Assembly: GCF_017468685.1 (NCBI RefSeq)
Contig: NZ_JAFUHT010000068.1
Span: 1 to 52,176 of the forward strand
Reading direction: 5' to 3'
Length of the DNA: 52,176 bases
Origin: Methanobrevibacter sp.
GTDB taxonomy: Archaea > Methanobacteriota > Methanobacteria > Methanobacteriales > Methanobacteriaceae
How positions within the stretch are numbered: the stretch's first letter is position 1; each line of letters begins with the position of its first letter. The notes below the pieces were generated by a model, which worked only from the letters and a program-made list of their open reading frames with translations, made no database searches and was not told where the DNA came from. This document shows positions 17,619-27,932 of this stretch, in pieces. Both the position numbers and the translations under genes were made by a program.

Positions 17619-18380
17619 ATCGTTGAATGGTTGTGGGAGTTCGCAAACTCCACTGTCTTTTGCAAGATATGCATATGCAAATGCTGCACAAATTGCACCT
17701 AAAATCGGTCCGACTAGGTATATTGGGAAGTATGCCCAGAGGTTTGCTCCTCCAAGTAACATATCCATCAAGTATGGTCCAAATGTACGTGCAGGGTTGA
17801 TTGAAGCTCCGGTGAATGCACCTAATACTACAATTACTGCTGCTACGGTCATACCAATTGATATTCCTGCAAAACCAGGTTCTGCTTTTTTATCAACTGC
17901 TACACCCATTACAACCATCATGAGGAAGAATGTTCCTAAAAATTCTGCAAACATTGCCTGCAGGTAGCTTACACCTAATCCAGGAGCTGTTGCACCTAAA
18001 CCACCAATTGTTACAGCAGGTGCACCCAGACATAGGAAAAGACATAAACTTCCTAAACATGCACCAATCACTTGTGCCACAATATAATATATACTGTCAA
18101 CCAAAGCGATGTTTTTGGTTACAAGTAGTCCAATGGTTACAGCAGGATTCAAGTGTGCACCAGATATCTTACCGAATACATAAATACATATCATTACAGT
18201 TAGACCGAATGCCAAAGCTATAGCAATCCAGTCACCAAGTCCTCCCAAAGGTCCAATTCCAGTAGCTCCCGCCGCATCAGTAATCAATAATGTTACAACA
18301 GCTGCACCTGTACCGAAAAAAACCAGGAAAAATGTTCCCAATAGTTCTGCAAAGAATTTTTTTCTAATATTACAAGTCAT
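17613..18380 (-). CDS. aqpM: Aquaporin (MIP family, AqpM-like)
   Basis: A 255-aa membrane channel with six helices and the two pore motifs, GAHLNPAVTIG (about residue 76) and GASINPARTFGP (about 200). The N-terminal FFAELLGTFFLVFFGTG is standard for the family. Archaeal AqpM passes water and, from work on Methanothermobacter, CO2 and H2S have been proposed. The gene begins 9 bases after the DUF2193 gene ends, so the two are probably co-transcribed. Confidence 0.93.
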   Translation of the reverse strand: MTCNIRKKFFAELLGTFFLVFFGTGAAVVTLLITDAAGATGIGPLGGLGDWIAIALAFGLTVMICIYVFGKISGAHLNPAVTIGLLVTKNIALVDSIYYIVAQVIGACLGSLCLFLCLGAPAVTIGGLGATAPGLGVSYLQAMFAEFLGTFFLMMVVMGVAVDKKAEPGFAGISIGMTVAAVIVVLGAFTGASINPARTFGPYLMDMLLGGANLWAYFPIYLVGPILGAICAAFAYAYLAKDSGVCELPQPFNDE

Positions 18381-18389
18381 GCTTTACTC

Positions 18390-19889
18390 CTATACTGATT
18401 CTCTCCATTGGCAGTATTCGTGTTTGTTGTCCACAAGTGATGCTGCAGCACAGTTTTTACATCCTCTTACAGGTGAACCAGGTGCCTCCTTGTTAAGTGC
18501 AATGATATTGGTCATCATTGTTGCAGTAATTGGTTCTGAGGTTAAAAGACATGGATAATCTGCAAGTCTCATGAGTGATGAGAATCTTACTGTAATTGCA
18601 CATGCAGGATAAGTGTATCTTTGTGGATTCATAACGGTTTCATTTGCAAGAATTGGACTTAAATCAACAGTCATACCATTGATTTTTGGTGCCAGTTCTC
18701 CGCCAGTACCTGCTCTGAATTTACGGGCTCCGCTGATAGCGTTGAATCCTCTGTAAATCATGTCCATGAAGTCACAGTTGTGAAGTTCTGCAGCTGCTCC
18801 TCTTGTTGGATATTGTTGTACGAAGTTGTGGAACCTTTTGGAGAATAGGTCAACTACCATCGGTGCGTTAAATCCATCTAATTCCAAGATGAATTCTGTT
18901 GCACATGCAGATGAACCTGTTGCCAATTTAAGTACATCAAATTCTGATTTGTAATTGTCCAGGTTGGATTCTAATGTTGCTCCGATTACTTCAGCAGTTG
19001 CCTGAACGATTGCAAGAGTCATGTCGTCTTTACACATGTTATAGGTTGACTGACCGATGTGGTGTCCGATATCTCCTACACAGTATGCCGGAACAGTTAC
19101 AATGTTACCGTAGTGTACCCCATCATCCATTGCTGCTTTAACAGTTGCAGTCATTGCTTTTTTGTATTTGTTCATGTAATCTCTTACATCAAATGAAGAG
19201 TGATCTGCATCATCCATCAATTCCCCTTGTGCTTCAATAGGGTTTTTATAGATGTTTTGAAGTGTTGCAATTTCTTTTTCAGTTGCTTCTGCTGCGGTTG
19301 CACCAGCTTCCAAAGCATTAGCAAATGCATCACCTATACCGTATGAAGTGTTCATACCACATGATTTAGCTGAAAGAATAGCTTGTTTGTGAGCAACCGG
19401 AATGTCTGTTTTTTGCAATATCTGATTTACAACATTACTTGTACTTCCAGGCATTAATGCAAAGTCCACTACACAGGTTGGTCCGTAAAATCCACCATAT
19501 CTTCTGATAGATTCCTTAGCAACGATTGCTTCATTGTCAGCAATTGCTTGGATGAATTTATCTACACTGTCTGCGAATTCACCATCTTCTTCACATAAAA
19601 TTTCTAAAACTGGAGGAGTTTGGAAATGTTCAATGAACGGATCGTCTTCACACTTTAAAGTGTCAGTGATTGAAGATAAAATCTCAAAGTGGTTTTTTAC
19701 AGAGTCCTTGTGTAGGTTTATTACAGATTCTGCCTGGTTGTCTAATGCAGTCATATTTGCTACAGCATCAGCATATGGTTTTGCATCAGTTATTTTAAAG
19801 TCATTGTACCTGTTTTCTGATATAACTGCAACATCTGCCTTTTGAGCAGCCATTGATTCGTTAATCATTTTTTCATATAACTCTCTCAT
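18390..19889 (-). CDS. DUF2193 family protein
   Basis: A 499-aa soluble protein that I assign to DUF2193, a family seen mainly in methanogens and with no known function. It starts MRELYEKMINESMAAQK. Notable features are GSTSNVVNQIL, CVGDIGHHIGQSTYNMCK, an AGTGGELAPKINGMTVDLSPI segment and a Cys-rich C-terminus, GCKNCAAASLVDNKHEYCQ, which could hold a metal or cluster. The longer frame from 19934 is rejected because ATG 19889 follows AAGGTGATAACA. It is the first gene of an operon with aquaporin, 9 bases apart; this pairing is the best functional clue. Confidence 0.8.
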   Translation of the reverse strand: MRELYEKMINESMAAQKADVAVISENRYNDFKITDAKPYADAVANMTALDNQAESVINLHKDSVKNHFEILSSITDTLKCEDDPFIEHFQTPPVLEILCEEDGEFADSVDKFIQAIADNEAIVAKESIRRYGGFYGPTCVVDFALMPGSTSNVVNQILQKTDIPVAHKQAILSAKSCGMNTSYGIGDAFANALEAGATAAEATEKEIATLQNIYKNPIEAQGELMDDADHSSFDVRDYMNKYKKAMTATVKAAMDDGVHYGNIVTVPAYCVGDIGHHIGQSTYNMCKDDMTLAIVQATAEVIGATLESNLDNYKSEFDVLKLATGSSACATEFILELDGFNAPMVVDLFSKRFHNFVQQYPTRGAAAELHNCDFMDMIYRGFNAISGARKFRAGTGGELAPKINGMTVDLSPILANETVMNPQRYTYPACAITVRFSSLMRLADYPCLLTSEPITATMMTNIIALNKEAPGSPVRGCKNCAAASLVDNKHEYCQWRESV

Positions 19890-20086
19890 TGTTATCACCT
19901 TAAATGATAATTGTACTATTAATAGGCTTTTCAATAGTATTTAAACTTAACTATCAATAGCGTTAATTAAAAGTTTATTCAGTGAGTTATATAAATCTAT
20001 TTAAATTATTCTAGAAAAATGAGTTTTAGCAAATGATTTTTAGAAAAATAGTTAATTATGTAAAAAAAGTTAAAAAATAGAAGATA

Positions 20087-22972
20087 TCATTTACCAATAT
20101 CTTCCACTAATTCTTTAGCATATGGAGTGATGTTTTCATCAAGCATTTTTTCCAAAAATTGACCAGTATAAGTTCCAGCCTCAGCAATCTCTTCAGGAGT
20201 ACCAGTAGCGATAACTTCACCACCTCCGTCACCTCCTTCAGGACCTAAATCAATAATATGATCAGCGGTTTTAATAACATCCAAGTTATGCTCGATAACA
20301 ACTACAGAATTTCCCGCATCAGTCAATCTTGCAAGAACTTCAAGTAATCTTTTAATATCAGCGAAATGAAGACCTGTAGTAGGTTCATCAAGAATATATA
20401 ATGTTTTTCCAGTACTTGTTCTGGATAATTCCTTAGCAAGCTTGATTCTTTGAGCTTCCCCACCAGACAATGTTGTTGCAGGCTGACCTATCTTCATATA
20501 ACCTAATCCGACATCATATAGTGTCTGGAGTTTCTTGGTGATTTTTGGAATGTTTTCAAAGAATTCCAATGCTTCCTCAACAGTCATTTCCAAGACCTCA
20601 TAGATGTTTTTACCCTTGTATCTGATATCCAATGTCTCTTCATTATAACGTTTACCTCCACAGACTTCACATGGAACGTAAACATCCGCCAGGAAGTGCA
20701 TTTCGATTTGAACAATACCATCACCAGAACATGCTTCACATCTTCCCCCTTTCACGTTGAATGAGAATCTTCCCGGTTTGTATCCTCTTGCCTTTGATTC
20801 AGGAGTATTGGCGAATAAATCACGAATATCAGTGAACACTCCAGTATATGTTGCAGGGTTTGATCTTGGTGTTCTTCCAATCGGTTTCTGGTCGATTGCA
20901 ATGACCTTATCAATGTTTTCAAGACCTTCAATTTCCTTGTATTTTCCTGCAAACATGAACTTTCTGGATAATTTACCATGAGCACCTTTATATAGGATTT
21001 CATTGATTAGACTACTTTTACCGGAACCGCTTACACCTGTTACACAGGTAAATTTGCCCAAGGGTATTTCAACATCAATGTTTTTAAGATTATTCTGCTC
21101 AGCACCGATAATTTTTATGAAATTACCGTTTCCAGGACGTCTTTCTTTTGGAATATCAATCTTTTTGACTCTTGAAATGTATTGGCCAGTGATTGAATCA
21201 GGATTGTTCATTATGTCAATTGGTGTTCCCTGAGCCACAACCTTTCCACCATGTTCACCGGCACCAGGACCAATGTCAACAACATGGTCTGCTGACAATA
21301 TGGTTTCCTCGTCGTGTTCAACAACAACCAATGTATTTCCCAAGTCTTTAAGTCTTTTTAATGCTTCAATAAGTTTAATGTTATCTCTTTGATGCAAACC
21401 TATACTTGGCTCGTCCAAAATGTACAGTACTCCAACAAGACCTGAACCTATTTGAGTTGCTAAACGAATACGTTGAGCCTCACCACCAGATAATGTACCT
21501 GAAGATCTTGACATTGACAAGTAATCGAGTCCAACTTCAACCAAAAAGCTTAAACGTTCCTTGATTTCTTTTAATACTTCTTTTGCAATGAAATTTTCAC
21601 GTTCAGTCAATTCCAAATCCTGGAAGAACTGATAGGAATCCTTGATTGCAAGGTCACACACGTCGATGATTGATTTACCACCAACAGTAACTGCCAATAC
21701 CTCTGGCCTTAAACGTTTACCGTCACAGACATAACATTTCCTGTCAGACATGAATTTTGAAAGGTATTTTCTTGAATAGCTTGATTTGGTTTCAAAGTAA
21801 AGTCTTTGCATTCTTGGAACTACCCCTTCAAACTTACGGTTAACCATATAGGATTTATTTCTTCTTTTAAAGTTGAACGGGATTTTTTCATCACAGCCAA
21901 AAAGAAGAATGTCTTGATATTCTTTAGGAAGTTCCTCGAATGGAGTGTCCATTGAGAAATTGAAATGTTTTGATACTGCATCGAGCATCTGGAAGTAGTA
22001 GTTTTCCCTTTTGGCTGAACTAGCCCATGGAACGATTGCTCCCTCATTCAATGTCAATGATTTGTCGGGAACGACCAAATCCGGATCGATTTCCATCTTG
22101 GATCCAATACCATTACATTCAGGACATGCACCCTGCGGTGCATTGAATGAAAACATCCTTGGAGTCAGCTCCTCAAAGTTTATTCCACAGTCAACACAAG
22201 CAAAGTGCTCTGAGTATTTTTTCTCATACTCTTCACCATTGTCAAACAGAACTGTGATTAAACCATCAGTGAATTCTGCTGCAGTTTCAAGTGAATCGAC
22301 CAATCTTCTTTTAAAGTCAACATCCTTACGGATTTTTAATCTGTCAACCACTACATCGATATTGTGCCTGTAGGTTTTTGCAAGACTGATGTCTTCATCC
22401 AAGTCACGGATTTCACCATCAACACGAACCCTTACGAATCCCTTGTTTCTCAAATCCTCTAAAACATCTTTGAATTGGCCTTTCTTATCACGAACAATAG
22501 GAGACAAAATCTGAATTTTCACTCCTTCACCTTCTTCGATGATTGATTCAGCGATTTGGCCGATTGTCTGTTGTGATATTTCTTTTCCACAGTTTGGACA
22601 ATGAGGAATACCTATTCTTGCAAATAATAACCTCAGATAATCATAAATTTCAGTGATTGTACCTACTGTTGATCTTGGGTTTTCACGGGTTGTTTTCTGG
22701 TCGATTGAAATAGCTGGAGACAATCCTTCGATGGATTCCATTTCCGGCTTTTTCATCTGTCCCAAAAATTGTCTTGCATAAGCAGATAATGATTCGACAT
22801 ATCTACGCTGTCCTTCAGCATAAATTGTATCAAAAGCTAAGGAAGACTTTCCTGACCCACTAAGACCAGTAATTACTATGAATTCATCACGAGGAACACT
22901 GACATCAATATCCTGTAGATTATGTTCACGTGCACCTTTTATGACAATTTGTTTTTTATCATCGTTAGCCAT
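20087..22972 (-). CDS. uvrA: Excinuclease ABC subunit A
   Basis: DNA damage sensor of bacterial-type nucleotide excision repair, 961 aa. Two ABC ATPase modules are visible with [14 protein letters not shown] and [14 protein letters not shown], both followed by LSGGEAQR signatures, and the zinc fingers [18 protein letters not shown] and [17 protein letters not shown]. The frame could start at 22984, but ATG 22972 has GGAG 8 bases upstream. uvrB lies about 2.7 kb away in a separate operon on the same strand; uvrC is not in the window. Some methanogens acquired this system from bacteria. Confidence 0.97.
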   Translation of the reverse strand: MANDDKKQIVIKGAREHNLQDIDVSVPRDEFIVITGLSGSGKSSLAFDTIYAEGQRRYVESLSAYARQFLGQMKKPEMESIEGLSPAISIDQKTTRENPRSTVGTITEIYDYLRLLFARIGIPHCPNCGKEISQQTIGQIAESIIEEGEGVKIQILSPIVRDKKGQFKDVLEDLRNKGFVRVRVDGEIRDLDEDISLAKTYRHNIDVVVDRLKIRKDVDFKRRLVDSLETAAEFTDGLITVLFDNGEEYEKKYSEHFACVDCGINFEELTPRMFSFNAPQGACPECNGIGSKMEIDPDLVVPDKSLTLNEGAIVPWASSAKRENYYFQMLDAVSKHFNFSMDTPFEELPKEYQDILLFGCDEKIPFNFKRRNKSYMVNRKFEGVVPRMQRLYFETKSSYSRKYLSKFMSDRKCYVCDGKRLRPEVLAVTVGGKSIIDVCDLAIKDSYQFFQDLELTERENFIAKEVLKEIKERLSFLVEVGLDYLSMSRSSGTLSGGEAQRIRLATQIGSGLVGVLYILDEPSIGLHQRDNIKLIEALKRLKDLGNTLVVVEHDEETILSADHVVDIGPGAGEHGGKVVAQGTPIDIMNNPDSITGQYISRVKKIDIPKERRPGNGNFIKIIGAEQNNLKNIDVEIPLGKFTCVTGVSGSGKSSLINEILYKGAHGKLSRKFMFAGKYKEIEGLENIDKVIAIDQKPIGRTPRSNPATYTGVFTDIRDLFANTPESKARGYKPGRFSFNVKGGRCEACSGDGIVQIEMHFLADVYVPCEVCGGKRYNEETLDIRYKGKNIYEVLEMTVEEALEFFENIPKITKKLQTLYDVGLGYMKIGQPATTLSGGEAQRIKLAKELSRTSTGKTLYILDEPTTGLHFADIKRLLEVLARLTDAGNSVVVIEHNLDVIKTADHIIDLGPEGGDGGGEVIATGTPEEIAEAGTYTGQFLEKMLDENITPYAKELVEDIGK

Positions 22973-23057
22973 AATAATCTCCATAATTTTATTATATAAT
23001 ATTAGAACAAACTACCTTATAAATTATTAGAGAGAGCATTTGGAAAGTAATTTCAAA

Positions 23058-23441
23058 TTAATTTTTAACTGATATTCCATCAATTTTTTCAAAATCAGAA
23101 TCAAAACTTAATATTTGATTAATATTATTCTGAAACATTGTAGACAATATTGTGCAGTCTGAATAATTTATTGAGGAATCAAAATGCAAATATAAATCAA
23201 TTGCATCTTCATAATCAGCAGAATTTAAATAATGTATGTCAAACATTTCAATAATAGCATCATATAACTCTTTTCCAACTTTTCCACCTTTACCTGTAAA
23301 TACATTTAATGTTTCATTCAATACTGTATTATTAATCACTTTACGTTCATTGATTGTTTGAGAAATACCCACTGCGTTTTCATGAAAATTGTCTGATGAG
23401 ATTAGCAATGCTATTAAAAAACTGGTATCGACAAAAATCAC
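23058..23441 (-). CDS. vapC: PIN-domain toxin of a VapBC pair
   Basis: A 127-aa PIN-domain ribonuclease. The acidic active-site residues are visible: D5 (FVDTSFLI), E43 (LNETLNV), D95 (NYSDCTI) and D114 (SFDSDF). It starts at GTG, whose G is shared with the TAG stop of the antitoxin gene, so translation is coupled. VapC toxins cut specific tRNAs or rRNA when not bound by VapB. The target cannot be told here. Confidence 0.9.
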   Translation of the reverse strand: MIFVDTSFLIALLISSDNFHENAVGISQTINERKVINNTVLNETLNVFTGKGGKVGKELYDAIIEMFDIHYLNSADYEDAIDLYLHFDSSINYSDCTILSTMFQNNINQILSFDSDFEKIDGISVKN

Positions 23442-23683
23442 TAAAATTCACCCCTACCAGATTTTTTCTTTAAATCTACAGCATCAGTTTCTTCATCAAG
23501 AGAAATTGCAAATTTTGCTAAATCAGACAAAGGCCTTTGTTTTTTAACTTCCACAATAATCACTTCCTTTTCAATTCTCCAATTAAGAGTATCTTCAAGT
23601 GTGATTCCCATTTCATTTCTGATTTGACTTGGAATTACAGTCTGAAATCCTTTATATATTTTTGAACTAACTACCTCATCCAT
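23441..23683 (-). CDS. vapB: AbrB-type antitoxin of a VapBC pair
   Basis: About 80 aa. The N-terminal half (VSSKIYKGFQTVIPSQIRNEMGI) is an AbrB/SpoVT swapped-hairpin DNA-binding domain; the C-terminal half is charged and would wrap the toxin. A frame opens at GTG 23692, but a TATA box (TAATATATAAT on the minus strand, about 23700-23710) puts transcription start at about 23681, which favours the ATG at 23683 as a leaderless start. It should autoregulate the operon. Confidence 0.85.
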   Translation of the reverse strand: MDEVVSSKIYKGFQTVIPSQIRNEMGITLEDTLNWRIEKEVIIVEVKKQRPLSDLAKFAISLDEETDAVDLKKKSGRGEF

Positions 23684-23692
23684 ATATACCAC

Positions 23693-24005
23693 ATCACTAA
23701 TATTATATATTACCTAATATTTAAAATTTTAGAAATTAAATATTCCTAAAAAATTAAAATACTAAACATGCCTATTTTTTTGTTAATAATACTCTTAATT
23801 TCTTAAATTAATTATATGAATCAATTAGTTAATATAATTTTCTAAATAAGTCTAAATCAATATTATAATCCTTAAATAATAATTTAAAGTAAAATCAAAA
23901 TTGTAATTAATATGAAAAATAAGTTACCTAAAAATTCAAAAAACTTTGTTAATTGCAAAAAAATAATAAAAAGTGGGATCGACCCACAAAAAAATAAGCA
24001 GTTAA
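23693..24005. other. Non-coding AT-rich gap
   Basis: A 313-base stretch between vapB and glnK. I see only the vapB promoter (near 23705), long A/T tracts and the glnK terminator near the end; no reading frame or RNA structure can be supported. Confidence 0.6.
23965..23990 (-). terminator. glnK terminator hairpin
   Basis: GTGGG (23973-23977) and CCCAC (23983-23987) pair around ATCGA, and on the minus strand the hairpin is followed by TTTTT, 16 bases after the glnK stop. Confidence 0.6.
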
Positions 24006-24344
24006 TTATACTGCATCAGAACCTCTCTCACCTGTTCTGATACGAATTACCTCTTCAACATCGGAAACGAATATTTTTCCATCTCCAACGTCCCCAGTTC
24101 TGGCACTTTCAAGAATGATATTGATTACATCATCCAAATCCTCTTCATTGACAATCAATTCCACCCTTGTTTTTGGAATTAAATCAATACAATAGCTTGA
24201 GCCACGGTAGGATTCCTTAACTCCAAGTTGTCTTCCTCTTCCTTTTACTGTTGAAACATTCATTCCTTCGCATCCTGCTGAAAGAAGAGCTGTTTTAACA
24301 TTGTCAAACATTTCCTCACGTATAACTGCAATAATCCTTTTCAT
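24006..24344 (-). CDS. glnK: PII nitrogen-regulatory protein GlnK
   Basis: A 112-aa PII trimer subunit. It begins MKRIIAVIREEMFDNVKTAL, has the T-loop ending in SSYCIDLIPKTRVE with Tyr51, and the C-terminal VSDVEEVIRIRTGERG motif. It binds ATP/ADP and 2-oxoglutarate and gates the ammonium channel AmtB. The gene follows amtB by 14 bases with GGGAGAT as its ribosome site, so both respond to nitrogen supply together. Confidence 0.96.
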   Translation of the reverse strand: MKRIIAVIREEMFDNVKTALLSAGCEGMNVSTVKGRGRQLGVKESYRGSSYCIDLIPKTRVELIVNEEDLDDVINIILESARTGDVGDGKIFVSDVEEVIRIRTGERGSDAV

Positions 24345-24358
24345 AATATCTCCCTCAG

Positions 24359-25567
24359 TTAAATCCTGTATCCGGATTCCTCATGCAATGCTGAATCAAG
24401 TCCGGAAATTTCTTCTCTGTCTTCCACTCTTAATCCTATTGTTATATCTAGCACTTTTGCTATTAATAAGCTTACGATAAATGTGTAAGCTGCAGTTGCC
24501 ACAACAGCTATTACTTGAATCAACAACTGTTCAGGATTTCCATAGAACAGTCCTGCAACTCCATTGATTGCAGGTGCTGCAAATAATCCTGTTGCTATCA
24601 GTCCCCATACACCGGATAAACCGTGGACTCCAAATACATCCAAAGCATCATCGTAACCGAATTTTGCCTTAAGGTTATATACCGCATAGTAAGAAATCAG
24701 TGATGCTCCAAGACCGATTATCAATGATCCTGCAAATGAAACGAAACCTGCTGCCGGAGTGATTGCCACCAGTCCTGCAACTGCACCTGTTATTGCACCC
24801 AATACTGTTGGTTTTCCAACTTTTAGGAAATCTAGAATTACCCAAGTAATCATCGCTACTGCTGCAGCTGTGTTTGAAACAAGGATTGCAGAACCTGCAA
24901 GTCCGTTAGCGGCAAGAGCTGATCCTCCGTTGAATCCCATCCATCCAAACCATAAAAATCCTGCTCCTAAAATTGAGTATCCCAAGTTATGCGGAAGCAG
25001 GGAGGTGTCTTTTCTTTTTCCTAAAATGAGTGCCAATGCAAGAGCTGAAAAACCTGAATTTACTTCAACTGCAACTCCTCCTGCAAAATCAACTGCACCA
25101 AGGTTCATTAACCATCCGCCACCCCAAATCCAATGGCAAACCGGAACATAAACCAATGTAACCCACACAATTGTGAATATAACCCATGCTTTTGTTTTCA
25201 TTCTTCCAACGATTGAACCTGATACGATTGCAGCTGTTAATGCCGCAAATGTAAGTTCGAATGCAATAAATACAAATGTCGGTATTGAACCGGTTAGTGA
25301 ATCAACCCCTAATCCTTCCAGGAATAGGTTTTGTGGAACTCCAATGAATCCGAATATGCTTGATGTTGCAAAGGACAGTTGGTATCCATACATTAACCAG
25401 ATTAAGCTTGCTATTGCAAACGCTATTAAAGATAAAAACATTGTATTTAAAACGTTTTTCCTTTTAGATAATCCCCCATAAAAAAATGCTATGCCCGGAA
25501 CACTCATTAACAGAACCATAATGGTTGCAACAAGCATCCAAGCAGTATTTCCTGTACTTAAAACCAT
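24359..25567 (-). CDS. amtB: Ammonium transporter
   Basis: A 402-aa membrane channel with about 11 helices. Typical segments: [24 protein letters not shown] at the start, [28 protein letters not shown], and [11 protein letters not shown]. It imports ammonium and is blocked by GlnK from the next gene. An NrpR-type operator lies about 37 bases upstream of the ATG over the likely TATA box. Confidence 0.96.
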   Translation of the reverse strand: MVLSTGNTAWMLVATIMVLLMSVPGIAFFYGGLSKRKNVLNTMFLSLIAFAIASLIWLMYGYQLSFATSSIFGFIGVPQNLFLEGLGVDSLTGSIPTFVFIAFELTFAALTAAIVSGSIVGRMKTKAWVIFTIVWVTLVYVPVCHWIWGGGWLMNLGAVDFAGGVAVEVNSGFSALALALILGKRKDTSLLPHNLGYSILGAGFLWFGWMGFNGGSALAANGLAGSAILVSNTAAAVAMITWVILDFLKVGKPTVLGAITGAVAGLVAITPAAGFVSFAGSLIIGLGASLISYYAVYNLKAKFGYDDALDVFGVHGLSGVWGLIATGLFAAPAINGVAGLFYGNPEQLLIQVIAVVATAAYTFIVSLLIAKVLDITIGLRVEDREEISGLDSALHEESGYRI

Positions 25568-25603
25568 AATATCACTATATAAATTTAACGGAAAAATAAA
25601 GTC

Positions 25604-25617
25604 GGAATATATTTTCC
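25604..25617 (-). promoter_or_regulatory. NrpR-type operator over the amtB promoter
   Basis: The palindrome CGGAATATATTTTCCG (25603-25618) has the exact form GGAA-N6-TTCC, the site known for the methanogen nitrogen repressor NrpR. The N6 is TATATT and reads as the TATA box (AAAATATATTCC on the minus strand), placing transcription start near 25583, about 16 bases before the amtB ATG. NrpR binding would thus exclude TBP. NrpR itself is not in the window. Confidence 0.8.
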
Positions 25618-25667
25618 GATTATATTTTATTCAAAATAGTATATAAATTTTAAGAAAAATTAAAAAA

Positions 25668-27635
25668 TTATTTGTCAAAACCCTTTAAGGCATAAAGCTT
25701 GTTTCTAAGCTCAGCAGCACGTTCAAAGTCAAGTCTGCCGGCGGCCTCCTTCATGTCCTTTTCAAGGTCCTTAATCAATAAGCGAAGTTCATCTTTAGGC
25801 ATCTTGTCAACTTCAGCACCGGTAAGACCCTTGTATTTTTCTTCCTCATCAGCAAGTTTTTCTTTAAGAGTCCTTTGAGTTGATTTAGGAGTAATTCCAT
25901 GAACTTCATTATATCTCATCTGCAGCTTGCGTCTCTTGAGTGTGGTATCATATGCCTTTTGAACAGAATCTGTCATGTCATCAACATACATTATTACACG
26001 ACCGTTGACGTTTCTTGCAGCACGTCCAATAGTCTGTATCAAGGAGGTTTCGTTTCTTAAAAATCCTTCCTTATCCGCATCAAGAATTGCAACCAGTGAC
26101 ACTTCCGGAAGGTCCAGACCCTCCCTTAAAAGGTTTACACCAACCAGTACATCGAATTTTCCTCGTCTTAAATCATCGACAATATCAATTCTCTCCAATG
26201 TGTCAATTTCAGAGTGCATATACCTTACTTTAACACCGATTCTAGCATAGTAATCAGTTAAATCTTCCGCCATTCTTTTAGTCAAAGTGGTAACCAAAAC
26301 CCTTTCATCCTTTTCGGCAGTCAATCTGACTTCTTTTAATAAATCTTCAACCTGACCTGTTACCGGCCTGATTAAAACTTCAGGATCCACAAGTCCAGTA
26401 GGCCTAATAATTTGCTCAACCACATTGCGGGATTTGGCAAGCTCATACTGACCAGGTGTTGCTGAAACATATATCACCTGATTTACAGATGATTCAAACT
26501 CATCAAATCTTAACGGTCGGTTTTCCTTTGCTGAAGGCAATCTGAAACCATGCTCAACCAAAGTTTCCTTACGTGCCCTGTCACCATTGTACATACCCCT
26601 AATTTGCGGAACGGTAACGTGAGACTCATCAATTATTGTCAAAAAATCATCAGGGAAATACTTTAAAAGAGAATATGGCTTTTCGCCCCATTGTCTACCT
26701 GACAAGTGCATGGAATAGTTTTCGACACCCGGACAGTATCCCATTTCCTGAAGCATTTCAATATCAAAACGGGTTCTTTGCTCAAGCCTTTGAGCTTCAA
26801 GAAGTTTTCCCATTGAATTCAGCTCAGATAATCTTTCATCCAATTCATTTTTAATCTTTGAAAGTGCCACATCCATCTTATCCTGGCCAACAACAAAGTG
26901 TTTTGCGGGGAAAATCATGTATCTTTGAAGAGATTCCTGTTTTTTTCCTGTAACCTTATCAATTAAACTGATGGCATCAATTTCATCACCAAACAGTTCA
27001 ATTCTAATTGGTGGTGTTCCATGAACCGGGTTGATTTCTATAACATCTCCGCGAACCCTGAACTGACCACGGTCAAACTCAATGTCATTTCTTTCATATT
27101 GCATGAAAACCAAACGTGAGAGTATTTCAGACCTGTCGTAAATATCTCCAACAGATATTCCAAAAGCAAATTCCCCATAGTCTTCCGGCGAACCGATACC
27201 GTAAATACAGCTCACACTGCTTACAACAATTACATCATCCCTTGACAATAACGATTGTGTTGCAGAGTGCCTCATTATATCAATATCATCATTGATTGAA
27301 GCCTCCTTATCAATGAATGTGTCTGTTCTTGGCACATAAGCCTCCGGCTGATAATAATCATAATAGCTCACAAAGTATTCAACAGCATTATCCGGGAAAA
27401 ATTCCTTGAATTCCTCATACAATTGTGCAGCCAAAGTCTTGTTGTGTGAAATGACAAGGGTAGGCTTTTGGACTTTTTCAATGACATTGGCCATTGTAAA
27501 AGTCTTACCTGAACCAGTTACTCCTAAAAGAGTCTGTTCCTTAACACCATTGTTTATGCCTTCGGCTAATGAGTTAATGGCTTTTGGTTGATCACCCAAT
27601 GGTTTATAGGGTGAATTGAGTTTGAATTCTTTCAT
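25668..27635 (-). CDS. uvrB: Excinuclease ABC subunit B
   Basis: The 655-aa damage-verifying helicase of nucleotide excision repair. Walker A is [12 protein letters not shown] (about residue 40), the beta-hairpin region contains [12 protein letters not shown], motif II is DESH, and the C-terminal UvrC-binding motif is [27 protein letters not shown]. It is the third gene of an apparent operon with prs and a 96-aa gene (5-base gap). Partner uvrA lies nearby; uvrC is outside the window. Confidence 0.97.
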   Translation of the reverse strand: MKEFKLNSPYKPLGDQPKAINSLAEGINNGVKEQTLLGVTGSGKTFTMANVIEKVQKPTLVISHNKTLAAQLYEEFKEFFPDNAVEYFVSYYDYYQPEAYVPRTDTFIDKEASINDDIDIMRHSATQSLLSRDDVIVVSSVSCIYGIGSPEDYGEFAFGISVGDIYDRSEILSRLVFMQYERNDIEFDRGQFRVRGDVIEINPVHGTPPIRIELFGDEIDAISLIDKVTGKKQESLQRYMIFPAKHFVVGQDKMDVALSKIKNELDERLSELNSMGKLLEAQRLEQRTRFDIEMLQEMGYCPGVENYSMHLSGRQWGEKPYSLLKYFPDDFLTIIDESHVTVPQIRGMYNGDRARKETLVEHGFRLPSAKENRPLRFDEFESSVNQVIYVSATPGQYELAKSRNVVEQIIRPTGLVDPEVLIRPVTGQVEDLLKEVRLTAEKDERVLVTTLTKRMAEDLTDYYARIGVKVRYMHSEIDTLERIDIVDDLRRGKFDVLVGVNLLREGLDLPEVSLVAILDADKEGFLRNETSLIQTIGRAARNVNGRVIMYVDDMTDSVQKAYDTTLKRRKLQMRYNEVHGITPKSTQRTLKEKLADEEEKYKGLTGAEVDKMPKDELRLLIKDLEKDMKEAAGRLDFERAAELRNKLYALKGFDK

Positions 27636-27640
27636 AATAC

Positions 27641-27931
27641 CTAATTTGTAATAGTTACATTGAAACTGATGTGTGTGTAGCTTGGAGAACAGCAGGGAGT
27701 GACTTTCTGATCTCTAACAACAAGCTGACCATATCCCTTTAAGTCCCTTTCCAAATCCCTGATGATGTTTGGAATCACTTCAGTGTTGAAGACCTTAAGA
27801 GAACCTAAAAAAACTGTTTTTGCAGCCATGTTCATTACAGAGACTGATTCAACAACATCAGGTTCTGAGTATTTTTCCAAAATGTTATTTGATTTAACAA
27901 CTAGTTCCTGTTTTATTGCTTCCTTATCCAT
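27641..27931 (-). CDS. Conserved-looking small protein between prs and uvrB
   Basis: A 96-aa soluble protein, family not recognised. It begins with a charged helix ([25 protein letters not shown]), has [28 protein letters not shown], and ends with a Cys pair ([21 protein letters not shown]). It is packed between prs (1-base gap) and uvrB (5-base gap), so it is certainly translated in the same operon. A nucleotide-related role would fit its neighbours but nothing in the sequence proves it. Confidence 0.8.
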   Translation of the reverse strand: MDKEAIKQELVVKSNNILEKYSEPDVVESVSVMNMAAKTVFLGSLKVFNTEVIPNIIRDLERDLKGYGQLVVRDQKVTPCCSPSYTHISFNVTITN

Positions 27932-27932
27932 T

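Noticed and set aside
22011-22373. 120-codon plus-strand frame inside uvrA
   Set aside because: Antisense shadow of uvrA, with Ser/Ile/Phe-rich composition typical of complemented coding sequence.
23441-23692. VapB start at GTG 23692
   Set aside because: TATA-box spacing predicts transcription start near 23681, after this codon; kept only as an alternative.
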